Assembly (NCBI GenBank): GCA_009921505.1
Contig: RFXU01000002.1
Location: 1 to 39,080 of the forward strand
Origin: Flavobacteriaceae bacterium
GTDB taxonomy: Bacteria; Bacteroidota; Bacteroidia; Flavobacteriales; Flavobacteriaceae
Reading direction: 5' to 3'
Length of the DNA: 39,080 nt
The position numbers and the translations under genes are program-made. This document shows, in pieces, positions 8,562-18,527 of the stretch (the first letter of the stretch is position 1; every line of letters begins with the position of its first letter). The notes beneath the pieces were generated by a model. The model had not been told where the DNA came from. It did no database searches and worked only from the letters and a program-made list of their open reading frames with translations.

Positions 8562-10307
8562 TTAACGGACTCCGTGCATTAATTTCTTTACCAGCGGGTA
8601 CATTAATGCAGAAAATACGCCTAACCCAACAGCGACAAAGGTGAGCATCCAAAAGAAGGAACTCAAGCCTTCAGTCTGCGCAATTTCTTCAGAGGCCTCA
8701 CCAAAAACACCAGCAAGTTTCATACCAATAGCTACAGCCAAATACCAAACTCCAAACATGATCGCAATCATACGTCCAGGAACTAACTTACTGACATAGG
8801 ATAGAGCCACTGGGGAAACACAAAGCTCTCCCATGGTATGGAAAAAATAGACCAGGACTAACCATATAATACTTACTGAAGCTGTCTCAGCCCCAACAGG
8901 TATATCCGATGCCCCCACGGCAACACAAGCCATCCCTAGACCGAGTAAGAGCATCCCAATGGCGTATTTCATATTGGCACTTGGATTGTATTTACTTTCC
9001 CACCATCGCGAAAACAACGGGGCAAATGTAATGATGAACAAGGAGTTCAAAATACCAAACCAAGACGCATCAATCTCGGCTACATCTTGACTGAATTTAT
9101 CATTTAATCGATAAAGCGCAATAGCCCAGATTATTATAAAACTTAGCCCCAAGATGATATTTGACCACTTAAAACGGGTAAATATTTGACCAAAAAGCTT
9201 GAATAACACCCAAGTAATAACCGCCAATGGAACAATCGTGACCAGTCCATCAACGACTTTAAAAATCAAGGCAGCATTCCCTTCGAGCATGCGATCGGTA
9301 TAATCACGAGCAAAGATGGTCAATGAACTCGGTGCTTGTTCAAAAATCGCCCAAAAGAAAATGGTAATAAACGCAAAAAACATTACCGCTAACATCCGGT
9401 CCTTAGTGATTTTGTCATAGCGCGGCAGACGAATGGCTAGGAGCAATATAAACAGGACAAGAGCCAATAAAATCATAAACGAAGATCCCGCTAAACCAGC
9501 AATACTGAAATCAAACAGATTATAGGCTCCTTCCGAAATTTTTGCTACCGGATCGTTGATCATCCAGGCTAAGCCAATGATAGAAGCAAGAGCAATAATT
9601 AACAATTGGAGGTTGGTAAACGGGTTGAGTTTTGGTTCATCGGGTCCCAGCTCAGTTTCGTTATCTACTTTTTTAGGCTTAAGTCCGATACTTCCAAAAA
9701 TATCTTGAGCCCACCAAAATTGGAGCAATCCAAAAAGCATAAAGATTCCTGCAAGACCAAAGCCCCAAGACCAGCCCACTTGCTCACCCATATAACCACA
9801 GAGCAATATCCCGAGGAACGCTCCGGCATTAACCCCCATATAAAATATGGTATAAGCGCCATCCTTTTTCTCTGGACGCGTAACGTACATGGCAGAGATA
9901 ATCGAAGTCATGTTGGGCTTAAAAAACCCTGTCCCAAAAACCAAAAGAACAAGACCTGAATAGATAAAAAATTCAGTTTCTAAAGCCATAAAGGCATGTC
10001 CCAAGGTCATGAGTAATGCGCCAATCAAAATAGCATATCTGAATCCTATTTTCTTATCAGAAATATAACCCCCGAGCAGGGTAGCGAGATAAACCAAAGA
10101 AGTGTAGGTTCCAAAAATGGCAAAGGCGTATTCGCGAGGCCATCCCCAACCGTGGTCGAGTAAAGAGGCTGTAAAGAACATCACCAAAAGGGATCGCATT
10201 CCATAATAAGAAAATCGTTCCCACATTTCGGTAAAAAACAATACAAAAAGTCCTGCTGGATGCCCGAGAACCTTGTCTTTGAATAAATTTTCGATATCAG
10301 TGTTCAT
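8562..10307 (-). CDS. POT/PTR family proton-dependent oligopeptide MFS transporter
   Basis: 581 aa; HPAGLFVLFFTEMWERFSYYGMRSLLVMF (ExxER motif region), FYMGVNAGAFLG; C-terminal GELCVSPVALSYVSKLVP. Confidence 0.92.
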   Translation of the reverse strand: MNTDIENLFKDKVLGHPAGLFVLFFTEMWERFSYYGMRSLLVMFFTASLLDHGWGWPREYAFAIFGTYTSLVYLATLLGGYISDKKIGFRYAILIGALLMTLGHAFMALETEFFIYSGLVLLVFGTGFFKPNMTSIISAMYVTRPEKKDGAYTIFYMGVNAGAFLGILLCGYMGEQVGWSWGFGLAGIFMLFGLLQFWWAQDIFGSIGLKPKKVDNETELGPDEPKLNPFTNLQLLIIALASIIGLAWMINDPVAKISEGAYNLFDFSIAGLAGSSFMILLALVLFILLLAIRLPRYDKITKDRMLAVMFFAFITIFFWAIFEQAPSSLTIFARDYTDRMLEGNAALIFKVVDGLVTIVPLAVITWVLFKLFGQIFTRFKWSNIILGLSFIIIWAIALYRLNDKFSQDVAEIDASWFGILNSLFIITFAPLFSRWWESKYNPSANMKYAIGMLLLGLGMACVAVGASDIPVGAETASVSIIWLVLVYFFHTMGELCVSPVALSYVSKLVPGRMIAIMFGVWYLAVAIGMKLAGVFGEASEEIAQTEGLSSFFWMLTFVAVGLGVFSALMYPLVKKLMHGVR

Positions 10308-10320
10308 AGTGGTTGTTCTA

Positions 10321-11658
10321 TTAATGTTCGGTATCTTCTATACCATGCGTTAATACTTCTAATTTTTTTCTGATCAACAAGACTATTAGCCCGAAGGTGA
10401 TACAAAATACAGCGATTCCTGTAAATATGGTAAATTCTCCATAGGTCGATGCAGATTCTCCCAATAGACCAGCAAGTTTATTCCCAAAACCAGTCATGGC
10501 AAAATAAACCCCCATCATCAGTGAGGCGTATTTCAGTGGGGCCAATTTCGTAATATATGAAAGGGCCACAGGAGAGATACAAAGCTCTCCTACAGTATGA
10601 AATAGATAGGCCAAAACCAACCAATACATCGCAGAGGACCCTGTCGTTTCAAATTCTGTTGAGGCCGCCGACATAAAGAAAAACCCAGTCCCCATGATGA
10701 TTAAACCAATGATCATTTTGAAAAGTGAGGTCGACAGTTGACCGCGCAACTTGCGCTTTGCCCAGTAGGCAGCGACTGCAGTTCCCAAGAAGATAATAAA
10801 CATGGCGTTTAAAGACTGAAACCACGAGGCGGGTACTTCAAGACCAAAGAGCATTCTATTGGTATTCTCCATGGCGTAAATATTCATGAGACCGCCCGCC
10901 TGTTCAAAAGCGCCCCAAAAAACAATCACCAAGAAAAACGATAAAAATAGAACCACTACGCGGTCTTTTTCAATCTTGGTAAGCGGACGATTCAGTGCCG
11001 CGATCTCTTCCTCATCTTTGGAAGCACCAATATAATTTCCGACATCTTTAAGGTATTTTTGACCCAAAACATACTGGATTAAGCCCAAAGTCATTCCAAT
11101 TCCTGCAAGTCCAAATCCATAATGCCAACCCATAACTTCGCCGACATAACCCACGATTAGACTCGAGAGAAAAGCACCTAGGTTAATGCCAATATAAAAT
11201 ATGGTAAACCCTTTATCTCGACGGATATCTCCGGGCTTATACAACCCACCTACCATTGTAGAAATATTAGGCTTGAGCATCCCAACCCCCGCAATGATTA
11301 ATGATAGTCCAGAATAAAATGCCCACATTTCTTCTATTGCAAGAACACTATGTCCAATAACCAAAAGGATTCCGCCGTAGAGCACTGATTTCTTTTGTCC
11401 AAAAAACTTATCAGCCAGCCAGCCTCCGGGTATTGATGCCACATAAACCAACATGGTATACCATCCGTAAAGCGCTAGGGCACTATCGTTAGCCCAACCC
11501 AAGCCGGCGTTCGCAGCATCCGTTTGGGATACAAGGTAAAGTACGAGAATCGCGCGCATTCCATAATAGGAAAAACGCTCCCACATCTCTGTAAAAAAGA
11601 GGACAAAAAGCCCTCTGGGATGGCCAAAAAATTCTTTGGTAGTGGTTGCTGATGTCAT
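10321..11658 (-). CDS. POT/PTR family oligopeptide MFS transporter (second copy)
   Basis: 445 aa; HPRGLFVLFFTEMWERFSYYGMRAILVLYL, FYIGINLGAFLSSL, GELCISPVALSYITKLAP. Confidence 0.92.
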   Translation of the reverse strand: MTSATTTKEFFGHPRGLFVLFFTEMWERFSYYGMRAILVLYLVSQTDAANAGLGWANDSALALYGWYTMLVYVASIPGGWLADKFFGQKKSVLYGGILLVIGHSVLAIEEMWAFYSGLSLIIAGVGMLKPNISTMVGGLYKPGDIRRDKGFTIFYIGINLGAFLSSLIVGYVGEVMGWHYGFGLAGIGMTLGLIQYVLGQKYLKDVGNYIGASKDEEEIAALNRPLTKIEKDRVVVLFLSFFLVIVFWGAFEQAGGLMNIYAMENTNRMLFGLEVPASWFQSLNAMFIIFLGTAVAAYWAKRKLRGQLSTSLFKMIIGLIIMGTGFFFMSAASTEFETTGSSAMYWLVLAYLFHTVGELCISPVALSYITKLAPLKYASLMMGVYFAMTGFGNKLAGLLGESASTYGEFTIFTGIAVFCITFGLIVLLIRKKLEVLTHGIEDTEH

Positions 11659-11669
11659 ATTTGTTCGTT

Positions 11670-13865
11670 TTATTGGTTAGTCATTAAGTTTTTTTGAATA
11701 AAATCGGTCATTTTTCGAAAAAGATGCTGACGGGTATACCCCCCGTAGATTCCGTGATTTTTATCCGGATAAATAAGCCAATCAAAAGGCTTGTTGGCTT
11801 TCACAAGAGCATCGATTAATCGCATCGAATTTTGAACATGTACATTGTCGTCTGCCGTTCCGTGAACCAAGAGTAAATCTCCGGTCATTTTTGAAACATG
11901 ATCTAAAGGGGCGTATGCGTCATAACCCTGGGGGTTATCTTGAGGAAGTCCCATATAGCGCTCTGTATAGATTGAATCGTAAAAGCGCCACGAAGTTACC
12001 GGGGCCACAGAGATTGCCATTGAGAATACCCCCTCGCCCTGAAAAAGACAATTAGCGGACATAAAGCCTCCATAACTCCAACCCCAAATCCCTATTTTGT
12101 CAGGATTTACGTTAGACCACTTGGCGATCTCTTGTGCTGCTACGATTTGATCTTGTACTTCGTATAATCCTAATTTTCGCTGGGTCACCTTTTTGAAATC
12201 TCGTCCTTTAAGACCCGTGCCACGGCCATCAACACAAACCACAATCAGTCCTTGATTAACCAAGTATTGATGCCAATAATCATTGGCATCATTCCATCGA
12301 TCTGCGACCTGCTGGGAACCGGGCCCACTGTATTGAAACATCAATACTGGATATTTCTTAGTGAGGTCAATGGACTTCGGTTTGATGACATAAGTATTGA
12401 GCCAATTTCCATTGACATAAATACTATCAAAAGTTTTTGGATTAAGATTGTAGTTCTTTACCAAGTCAATTAACTCGGAATTATCTTCTAGAACCCGCAA
12501 TTCTGAACCGTCTAATCCGGAATGTAAAGTAAATCGATTAGGTGTCGTCACCGAGGAAAATTTCTGAATATAATGACTGAAATCTGCACTAAAATCGGCG
12601 TCGTGGGTTCCTTTTTCTTGAGATAATCGAACCTGATTGGTCCCCGAGATATTCATGGAATAGAGATCGCGATATATACTTCCTCGCTGGGAAGACTGAA
12701 AATACAATCGTCCGATTTTAGGATTAAACCCATAAAAGGCCGTAACGTCGTAATTCCCTTGAGTCAATTGACGAATCAATTCTCCTTGTGCATTGTAGTG
12801 GTATAAATGACGCCATCCGTCTTGCTCACTCGGCCAAATAAAACTGTTATCATTCAAAAAGGTCAAATCATCGTGAATATCGACATAGGCCTCATCGTGC
12901 TCCTGTAATAATACCCGAGTTTGATTTTCACGCATATCGACTTGAAGCAGTACAAGATCATTTTGGGCTCTATTGAGCAACTGAACGGCAAGCTGATCGG
13001 GGTTTTTGGACCACTTAATCCGTGGGATATATTCGTATGGCCAGGGTGATAAATCGATATCTGCTGTGCTACCCCCTTTGAGTTGATGGATATGTAAAGA
13101 AACCTGAGCATTCTTCTCTCCTGCTTTTGGGTACTTGAATACACTTTGTGTTGGGTATAAGCCTTGCCCGTAAACATCCATTGAAAATTCTGGGACTTCG
13201 GATTCATCGAAGCGCAAATAAGCCAAGTAATCCCCATCGCGACTCCATTGATAGGCTTGTACAAAAGCAAACTCCTCTTCGTAGACCCAGTCCGTCAGAC
13301 CATTAATAATTTGATTTTGGCGACCATCTTGGGTCACTTGAACCAGCTTTTGCTCTGAAATAATCCAATAATACAAATTATTACTTCTGACAAATCCCAG
13401 ATACTTTCCATCAGGACTAAAAGTGACCTCTTGTAAATCGGGGCCTTCTATTTTAATCAGGGTCTTGTCGGTTAAATCATATAAAAAATGTTGTGCAAAA
13501 TAAGAACGCCTGTATTGGGCTTGGCGCTGAGTTTTAATCAAAATCTTTTGCTCATCTGGACTCAGTTCGTAATCAAAAATACCCGTTAAGTCGGGATAAT
13601 TACCGCCGCTAAAAATTACACCAGTTTTTTGCCCCGAAGCATATTCATATTTGTTGATCTCCATCGCGTTTGACGAGGCACTGCGCTCTAAAACCGTAAA
13701 ATGCCCGCCATCAGACATACTCCTTATTGATTGAAGTCCAGCAGGAGTAAACTGTCCATTCCAAATTTCGGTAAGGGTTAAGGAGCGGTCTTGAGAAAAC
13801 AGACTCACGGACCAAAAAACACCAATCACAACGGCTAAAAGAGCCCTCACATCGCGTCGTATCAT
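11670..13865 (-). CDS. S9 family dipeptidyl peptidase IV-type serine peptidase
   Basis: 731 aa; signal peptide; DPPIV N-terminal beta-propeller region; GIWGWSYGGFMSA nucleophile elbow; HGTADDNVHVQ and DKNHGI Asp/His motifs. Confidence 0.94.
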   Translation of the reverse strand: MIRRDVRALLAVVIGVFWSVSLFSQDRSLTLTEIWNGQFTPAGLQSIRSMSDGGHFTVLERSASSNAMEINKYEYASGQKTGVIFSGGNYPDLTGIFDYELSPDEQKILIKTQRQAQYRRSYFAQHFLYDLTDKTLIKIEGPDLQEVTFSPDGKYLGFVRSNNLYYWIISEQKLVQVTQDGRQNQIINGLTDWVYEEEFAFVQAYQWSRDGDYLAYLRFDESEVPEFSMDVYGQGLYPTQSVFKYPKAGEKNAQVSLHIHQLKGGSTADIDLSPWPYEYIPRIKWSKNPDQLAVQLLNRAQNDLVLLQVDMRENQTRVLLQEHDEAYVDIHDDLTFLNDNSFIWPSEQDGWRHLYHYNAQGELIRQLTQGNYDVTAFYGFNPKIGRLYFQSSQRGSIYRDLYSMNISGTNQVRLSQEKGTHDADFSADFSHYIQKFSSVTTPNRFTLHSGLDGSELRVLEDNSELIDLVKNYNLNPKTFDSIYVNGNWLNTYVIKPKSIDLTKKYPVLMFQYSGPGSQQVADRWNDANDYWHQYLVNQGLIVVCVDGRGTGLKGRDFKKVTQRKLGLYEVQDQIVAAQEIAKWSNVNPDKIGIWGWSYGGFMSANCLFQGEGVFSMAISVAPVTSWRFYDSIYTERYMGLPQDNPQGYDAYAPLDHVSKMTGDLLLVHGTADDNVHVQNSMRLIDALVKANKPFDWLIYPDKNHGIYGGYTRQHLFRKMTDFIQKNLMTNQ

Positions 13866-13971
13866 TCTGAAGCTATAGGTCGTTTTAATTTGAATTGAAA
13901 TATAAGGCTTTTTGGGTAAATTTTGCTGCTCCGCGATGACTAAAACAACCCCTTATGCCTCACAAAAGACT

Positions 13972-13979
13972 TATATTTG
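13972..13979 (+). promoter_or_regulatory. Candidate Bacteroidota -7 element TATATTTG upstream of HMG-CoA reductase
   Basis: Exact TAnnTTTG match 20 nt before the ATG at 14000; no clear -33 TTTG at the expected spacing. Confidence 0.45.
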
Positions 13980-13999
13980 CAGCTAAAGTGGCGTGACTC

Positions 14000-15322
14000 A
14001 TGACAATTAAAACCATCAACGGCTTTTCAAAACTTTCCAAACAGGAAAAAATTAATTGGTTATCCAAAACCTATTTAAGTGGAAACACGCAGGCCTCAAA
14101 TCTGCTCAGTCTATATTGGCACGAGGATTCTGAGCGCCAGAAACGTCATGATGAATTCATTGAAAATGCGCTTTCAAACTTTTTTCTGCCGTTTGCTGTA
14201 GCCCCAAATTTCAAAATTGATGGCCGCATCTTCGCCATCCCCATGGTTATCGAAGAAAGCTCTGTAGTTGCCGCCGCAAGCAATGCCGCTAAATTCTGGC
14301 TCGAACGTGGTGGATTTAAAACCGAGATTGTAAGCACGATCAAAAGTGGGCAGATCCATCTAAATTATCCAGGCGAGGCGCAAAGCCTTATCAAGTTTTT
14401 TGAGACCCATAAAAAACAATTGATCAGCAGTGTTGATGAGTTATCTCAAAGTATGGTAAAGCGCGGCGGAGGCTTAATCGATTTAACCTTGGCCAACGAA
14501 TCTGAATCCTTAAGCGATTACTATTACATCGATGCCCGCTTTAACACTGCAGACGCTATGGGGGCGAATTACATCAATTCTTGTCTTGAGACGATTGCAG
14601 AAAACTTCAGGATTTTGGCTTCTGATTTTGACGGTTTTGGTCCAAACGAGCAACCTGAAGTGGTCATGAGCATCTTGTCCAATTTCGTTCCTGAATGTCT
14701 GGTCCGTGTAACTGTGAGTTGCCCAGTTTCTGAGCTCGCCCAAGAAGGCCTGAGCGGAAAAGAGTTTGCCCATAAATTTGTACGTGCCGTTGATATTGCC
14801 CAAACCAATCCGCTCCGCGCAGTGACTCATAACAAAGGCATTATGAATGGTGTCGACGCCGTGGTTTTAGCCACAGGAAATGACTTCCGAGCCGTTGAGG
14901 CCGGAGTGCATGCCTATGCGTGTCGCGACGGGCATTACAAAAGCCTTTCAAAAGCAAAAGTTAATCAGGACCACTTTGAATTCTCGATAGAACTTCCTTT
15001 GGCCCTAGGGACCGTAGGAGGACTGACAAAACTACACCCTATGGTTGGGGTAGCTATGTCGATATTACAAGAGCCTTCGGCCGAAGAACTGATGAAAATT
15101 GTTGCTACAGCCGGACTGGCCCAAAATTTCGCTGCGGTCCGTTCCTTGGTCACTACTGGCATTCAAAAAGGCCATATGAAAATGCACCTTTTAAATTTAC
15201 TGAGTCAATACAATGCTGACGAGTCGACCAAAATTGCCGCAGTAGAACACTTTAAAAGTAATTCCATTTCGGCGCGCAGTGTCGCAGAATTCGTCGCCTC
15301 ACATCAAAAAAATGATCACTAA
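14000..15322 (+). CDS. Hydroxymethylglutaryl-CoA reductase, class II (degradative-type family)
   Basis: 440 aa; DARFNTADAMGANYINSCLE, NKGIMNGVDAVVLATGNDFRAVEAGVHAYACRDG, GTVGGLTKLHPMVGVAMSIL motifs. Confidence 0.95.
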   Translation: MTIKTINGFSKLSKQEKINWLSKTYLSGNTQASNLLSLYWHEDSERQKRHDEFIENALSNFFLPFAVAPNFKIDGRIFAIPMVIEESSVVAAASNAAKFWLERGGFKTEIVSTIKSGQIHLNYPGEAQSLIKFFETHKKQLISSVDELSQSMVKRGGGLIDLTLANESESLSDYYYIDARFNTADAMGANYINSCLETIAENFRILASDFDGFGPNEQPEVVMSILSNFVPECLVRVTVSCPVSELAQEGLSGKEFAHKFVRAVDIAQTNPLRAVTHNKGIMNGVDAVVLATGNDFRAVEAGVHAYACRDGHYKSLSKAKVNQDHFEFSIELPLALGTVGGLTKLHPMVGVAMSILQEPSAEELMKIVATAGLAQNFAAVRSLVTTGIQKGHMKMHLLNLLSQYNADESTKIAAVEHFKSNSISARSVAEFVASHQKNDH

Positions 15323-16238
15323 ACTCCACAAAAACGGAAAGTTATTACTCTCTGGAGAATACGCTGTACTCGATGGAGCAACCGCCTTAGCCATCCCGAC
15401 TCATTATGGACAAAAATTCATTTTTGGTCAAAATAAGAATCCCGGGCAACTTATTTGGCGTGCACTTGATCATACCAACACGCTTTGGTTTGAAGCAGAA
15501 TATGAACTTGACACGCTTAACATTAGAAGGGCCCAAGAACAGGAGCTTGCTCGAGCGCTTCAGAAAGTCCTTCGTGCAGCACGAAGTCTCAATCCTAATT
15601 TTCTAGCCGCTGCACAGGGATTTACTGCTGAAAGTCAGTTAGACTTTCCCCGGTCATGGGGCTTAGGCAGTTCTTCAACCTTAATTGCCGCGATTGCACA
15701 ATGGAGCAATACCGATGCTTTTCAATTATTGCAGATGAGTTTTGGCGGCAGTGGTTATGATATTGCCGCAGCTGATTCAACAGGACCATTTACCTATAGC
15801 ATTAGGAAAAATACGCCAGAGGTCGTTCCCACTAAACTCAATTGGCCCTTTAAGAACAAACTCTATTTTATTCATCGCAATCAAAAACAAAATAGCAGAC
15901 AGTCCATTGCGCATTACCGCAGTCATGAGACGAGTACCGATTTCATCAACGAAATAAGTGCGATCACTCATGAAATGATTAAAGCTACTTCGGCAGAGGA
16001 ATTCAGTACCCTAATGACTGTACATGAAACACTTATTGCCAAAACATTAAACATGAAACCCGTAAAGGAAGTATTGTTTAGTGATTTTCCAGGGGCAATC
16101 AAAAGCCTCGGGGGATGGGGCGGTGATTTTATTATGGCCCTTGATCTCGAACTGGGACCGCAAAATATTAATGAATATTTTACACAAAAAGGATTCCCTA
16201 CGGTCCTTAGCTTTGACCAAATGATACTTCAACCATAA
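15312..16238 (+). CDS. GYDIA family GHMP kinase
   Basis: HKNGKLLLSGEYAVLDGATALAIPT; PRSWGLGSSSTLIAAI (GHMP motif 2); GGSGYDIAAADSTGPF. ATG at 15312 overlaps the HMGR 3' end by 11 nt. Confidence 0.9.
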   Translation: MITKLHKNGKLLLSGEYAVLDGATALAIPTHYGQKFIFGQNKNPGQLIWRALDHTNTLWFEAEYELDTLNIRRAQEQELARALQKVLRAARSLNPNFLAAAQGFTAESQLDFPRSWGLGSSSTLIAAIAQWSNTDAFQLLQMSFGGSGYDIAAADSTGPFTYSIRKNTPEVVPTKLNWPFKNKLYFIHRNQKQNSRQSIAHYRSHETSTDFINEISAITHEMIKATSAEEFSTLMTVHETLIAKTLNMKPVKEVLFSDFPGAIKSLGGWGGDFIMALDLELGPQNINEYFTQKGFPTVLSFDQMILQP

Positions 16239-16293
16239 CTTAGACCGGTATTTATAAACGTGCATCCTGAGGGGTTAAAAAATATTGAGCGCT

Positions 16294-16334
16294 TAAAAAA
16301 AATGCGCGGGCCCATGGCCCGCGCATTTTTTTTA
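16294..16334. terminator. Bidirectional intrinsic terminator between convergent GYDIA kinase and ppiD genes
   Basis: Perfect 19-bp inverted repeat TAAAAAAAATGCGCGGGCC-CAT-GGCCCGCGCATTTTTTTTA with A/T tracts on both sides. Confidence 0.93.
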
Positions 16335-16367
16335 TACTTCTGTACTATAATCGATCAAACAGCTCTT

Positions 16368-18437
16368 TTAATAGAAATCAGCACGATTATCTTCGATATC
16401 TGCAATAGCTTTCAACGCATTAAAGATTCTTGTATTTATGGCGTTTACAAGTAGTCCAGATTTAATCTGATTGACATAAGAGGAATAATTCTCTAAAGCC
16501 ACTGCAGGCTGCTCTGAAAGCACGCGAACTTTAAATACTCCTGTCTCACCATCGATGAGTTCAGTTGTATTTAAGGCCCCTACACCAAATGCAGCGCCGA
16601 CCACAACAGGCTCTGTTCCCGCTCCAGCAATCGTAGGCGTTGCTCTTGTTAAGGCACTTGCGGTCTTAACCGTTACATTTTGGCTCGAAGCTAACTCTTG
16701 TAGTGTTGTTCCGCTAAGTCCCTGACGAATCATTTGGGCTTTTTTCTGCTTGCGCAAAATTGGTGTAACTGTTGCAGAAGCTTCTGCGACACTCATTAAT
16801 GCTTTTTCAGTACTCTTGCGTGTAACCTGAGCCACAACATAAGATTCATTTAAATTAAAACGCTTAACGTCTCCAACAGATACATCTTCTTGAAACGCCC
16901 AGTTAATAATGCTTCTGTTATTTCCAATTCCTGGAATATTCGCATCCAATGCCCCTATTCTGTTTACTGGACGAGGGGTTAATCCCTTCTGATCGGCCGC
17001 AACCGTAAATCCTTCATTGCGCGCGGCTTCTTCAAACTTTGCAGATTCTGTAAAAACAAGGGATAGAGTGGCCTCTGACGGCTCTATTTCCCGTGATATT
17101 GTCGCTACTTTGTAGGCTGTTGACTTTTCTTTTTGGCCTTCTATCTCAATGATGTGTACGCCAAATTGAGACTCTACCACCCCTAAATCTCCGGTGCGTC
17201 CTTCAAAACAAAAATCTCTAAATGGGGCAACCATAGTGTTGTATCCGAAGTAATCGTAATGCCCCCCTTTTTCAACACTCCCTACATCACTCGAGTGTGC
17301 ACGAACAAAATCGGCAAATTTTCGGCGGTTTTTCTTGAGTTCGGCATAGAGACTGTCCGCAAAAGCACGCGCTTCTGCAGGCGAACGTGTGATGCTGTCG
17401 GCACGACTCAGTCCCACTGGAATTAAAATGTGACGTGCTTCAACTGAGTCGGGCATTTGCATGGTCGCAACAACCTTAGACAATTTAAAATTACTCCCAT
17501 CGCGATAAGGTCCATAAACATCTCCTTCAGGCAAAGCAAGAAGTGAGTCTCTTAAAATCTGAGCCATGCCCTCTTTGCGCACCCACTGATCTACAAAATT
17601 TTGATCTGAATTGTCATTCACATAAAACGCCACGTCATCTGTAGAATTAAACCCATCAATCAATGCGGTCAAATCCCCTTTTTGAGCCTCCATATCTTCA
17701 TTGGACGCAGACTCTTCAAAAATGACATATTCTAGGTCTACCATAGGGTCTACCTCAAAATCTTTGGCATGCTCTCGTATGTAGGCCTTGATTTCGCTTT
17801 CAGAAACCTCGACCTCTTCATCCGCAATACTAGAGTAAGGAACATGAAGATATTCGATGTCTATTTTATCATTTTCAAAACGATATAACTGCTCACCGTC
17901 GGCCATAGAAACTTCCATTCCACTGGTGACTAAAGTAGCATAAGTGGACTGTCCTAAACTCTCGCGCACTCCTTTCAAAAAAGTGTCCCACTGTTGTTTG
18001 GCTCGGGCATTATTTTGGATCGCCGCCATATACTCTAAAAGGCGGGCATCACTGTATAGCCCATTTTCATCCTGAAAGGTAGGATTATTGGCCAGGGTCA
18101 TACGCAATTGGTCATTGAGTTGCTCTTCAGAAATGGTCAAGCCTAAAGCCTTAACCTGCTGATCGTACAACAAAGATTTCAATTGACGGTCCCAAACGAG
18201 ATTCATCGCTTGAGAGGCCGCTGCGTTTGGTCCTAAATTACGTTGATATTCATCGACCTGGGTCATAAAATCTTCACGTAAAATCTCTGTTCCATTGACT
18301 GTTGCTACAACATTCTGCACACTCGCTGCACTGCTGCCTTTGTTAATGATATCACTCAAAATGAATGAAAACAAAGCCAAAGCAATGATGAGAATCAAGA
18401 ACACACCGCGCTTACGAATACTATTTAAAACTGCCAT
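16368..18437 (-). CDS. ppiD: Peptidylprolyl isomerase with SurA_N domain (PpiD-like periplasmic chaperone)
   Basis: 689 aa; N-terminal TM anchor AVLNSIRKRGVFLILIIALALFSFILSDI; parvulin motif EARHILIPVG...FADFVRAHSSDVGSVEKGGHYDYFGYNTMVAPFRDFCFEGRTGDLGVVESQFGVHIIEI. Confidence 0.93.
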   Translation of the reverse strand: MAVLNSIRKRGVFLILIIALALFSFILSDIINKGSSAASVQNVVATVNGTEILREDFMTQVDEYQRNLGPNAAASQAMNLVWDRQLKSLLYDQQVKALGLTISEEQLNDQLRMTLANNPTFQDENGLYSDARLLEYMAAIQNNARAKQQWDTFLKGVRESLGQSTYATLVTSGMEVSMADGEQLYRFENDKIDIEYLHVPYSSIADEEVEVSESEIKAYIREHAKDFEVDPMVDLEYVIFEESASNEDMEAQKGDLTALIDGFNSTDDVAFYVNDNSDQNFVDQWVRKEGMAQILRDSLLALPEGDVYGPYRDGSNFKLSKVVATMQMPDSVEARHILIPVGLSRADSITRSPAEARAFADSLYAELKKNRRKFADFVRAHSSDVGSVEKGGHYDYFGYNTMVAPFRDFCFEGRTGDLGVVESQFGVHIIEIEGQKEKSTAYKVATISREIEPSEATLSLVFTESAKFEEAARNEGFTVAADQKGLTPRPVNRIGALDANIPGIGNNRSIINWAFQEDVSVGDVKRFNLNESYVVAQVTRKSTEKALMSVAEASATVTPILRKQKKAQMIRQGLSGTTLQELASSQNVTVKTASALTRATPTIAGAGTEPVVVGAAFGVGALNTTELIDGETGVFKVRVLSEQPAVALENYSSYVNQIKSGLLVNAINTRIFNALKAIADIEDNRADFY

Positions 18438-18527
18438 CTTTAGTCTTTTTTGATAGGGGGCGAAAATACCACTTATTAACGATTTATAAAAAACTCAAAT
18501 GAAAAAAAACACAACCAAAACGCAAAA

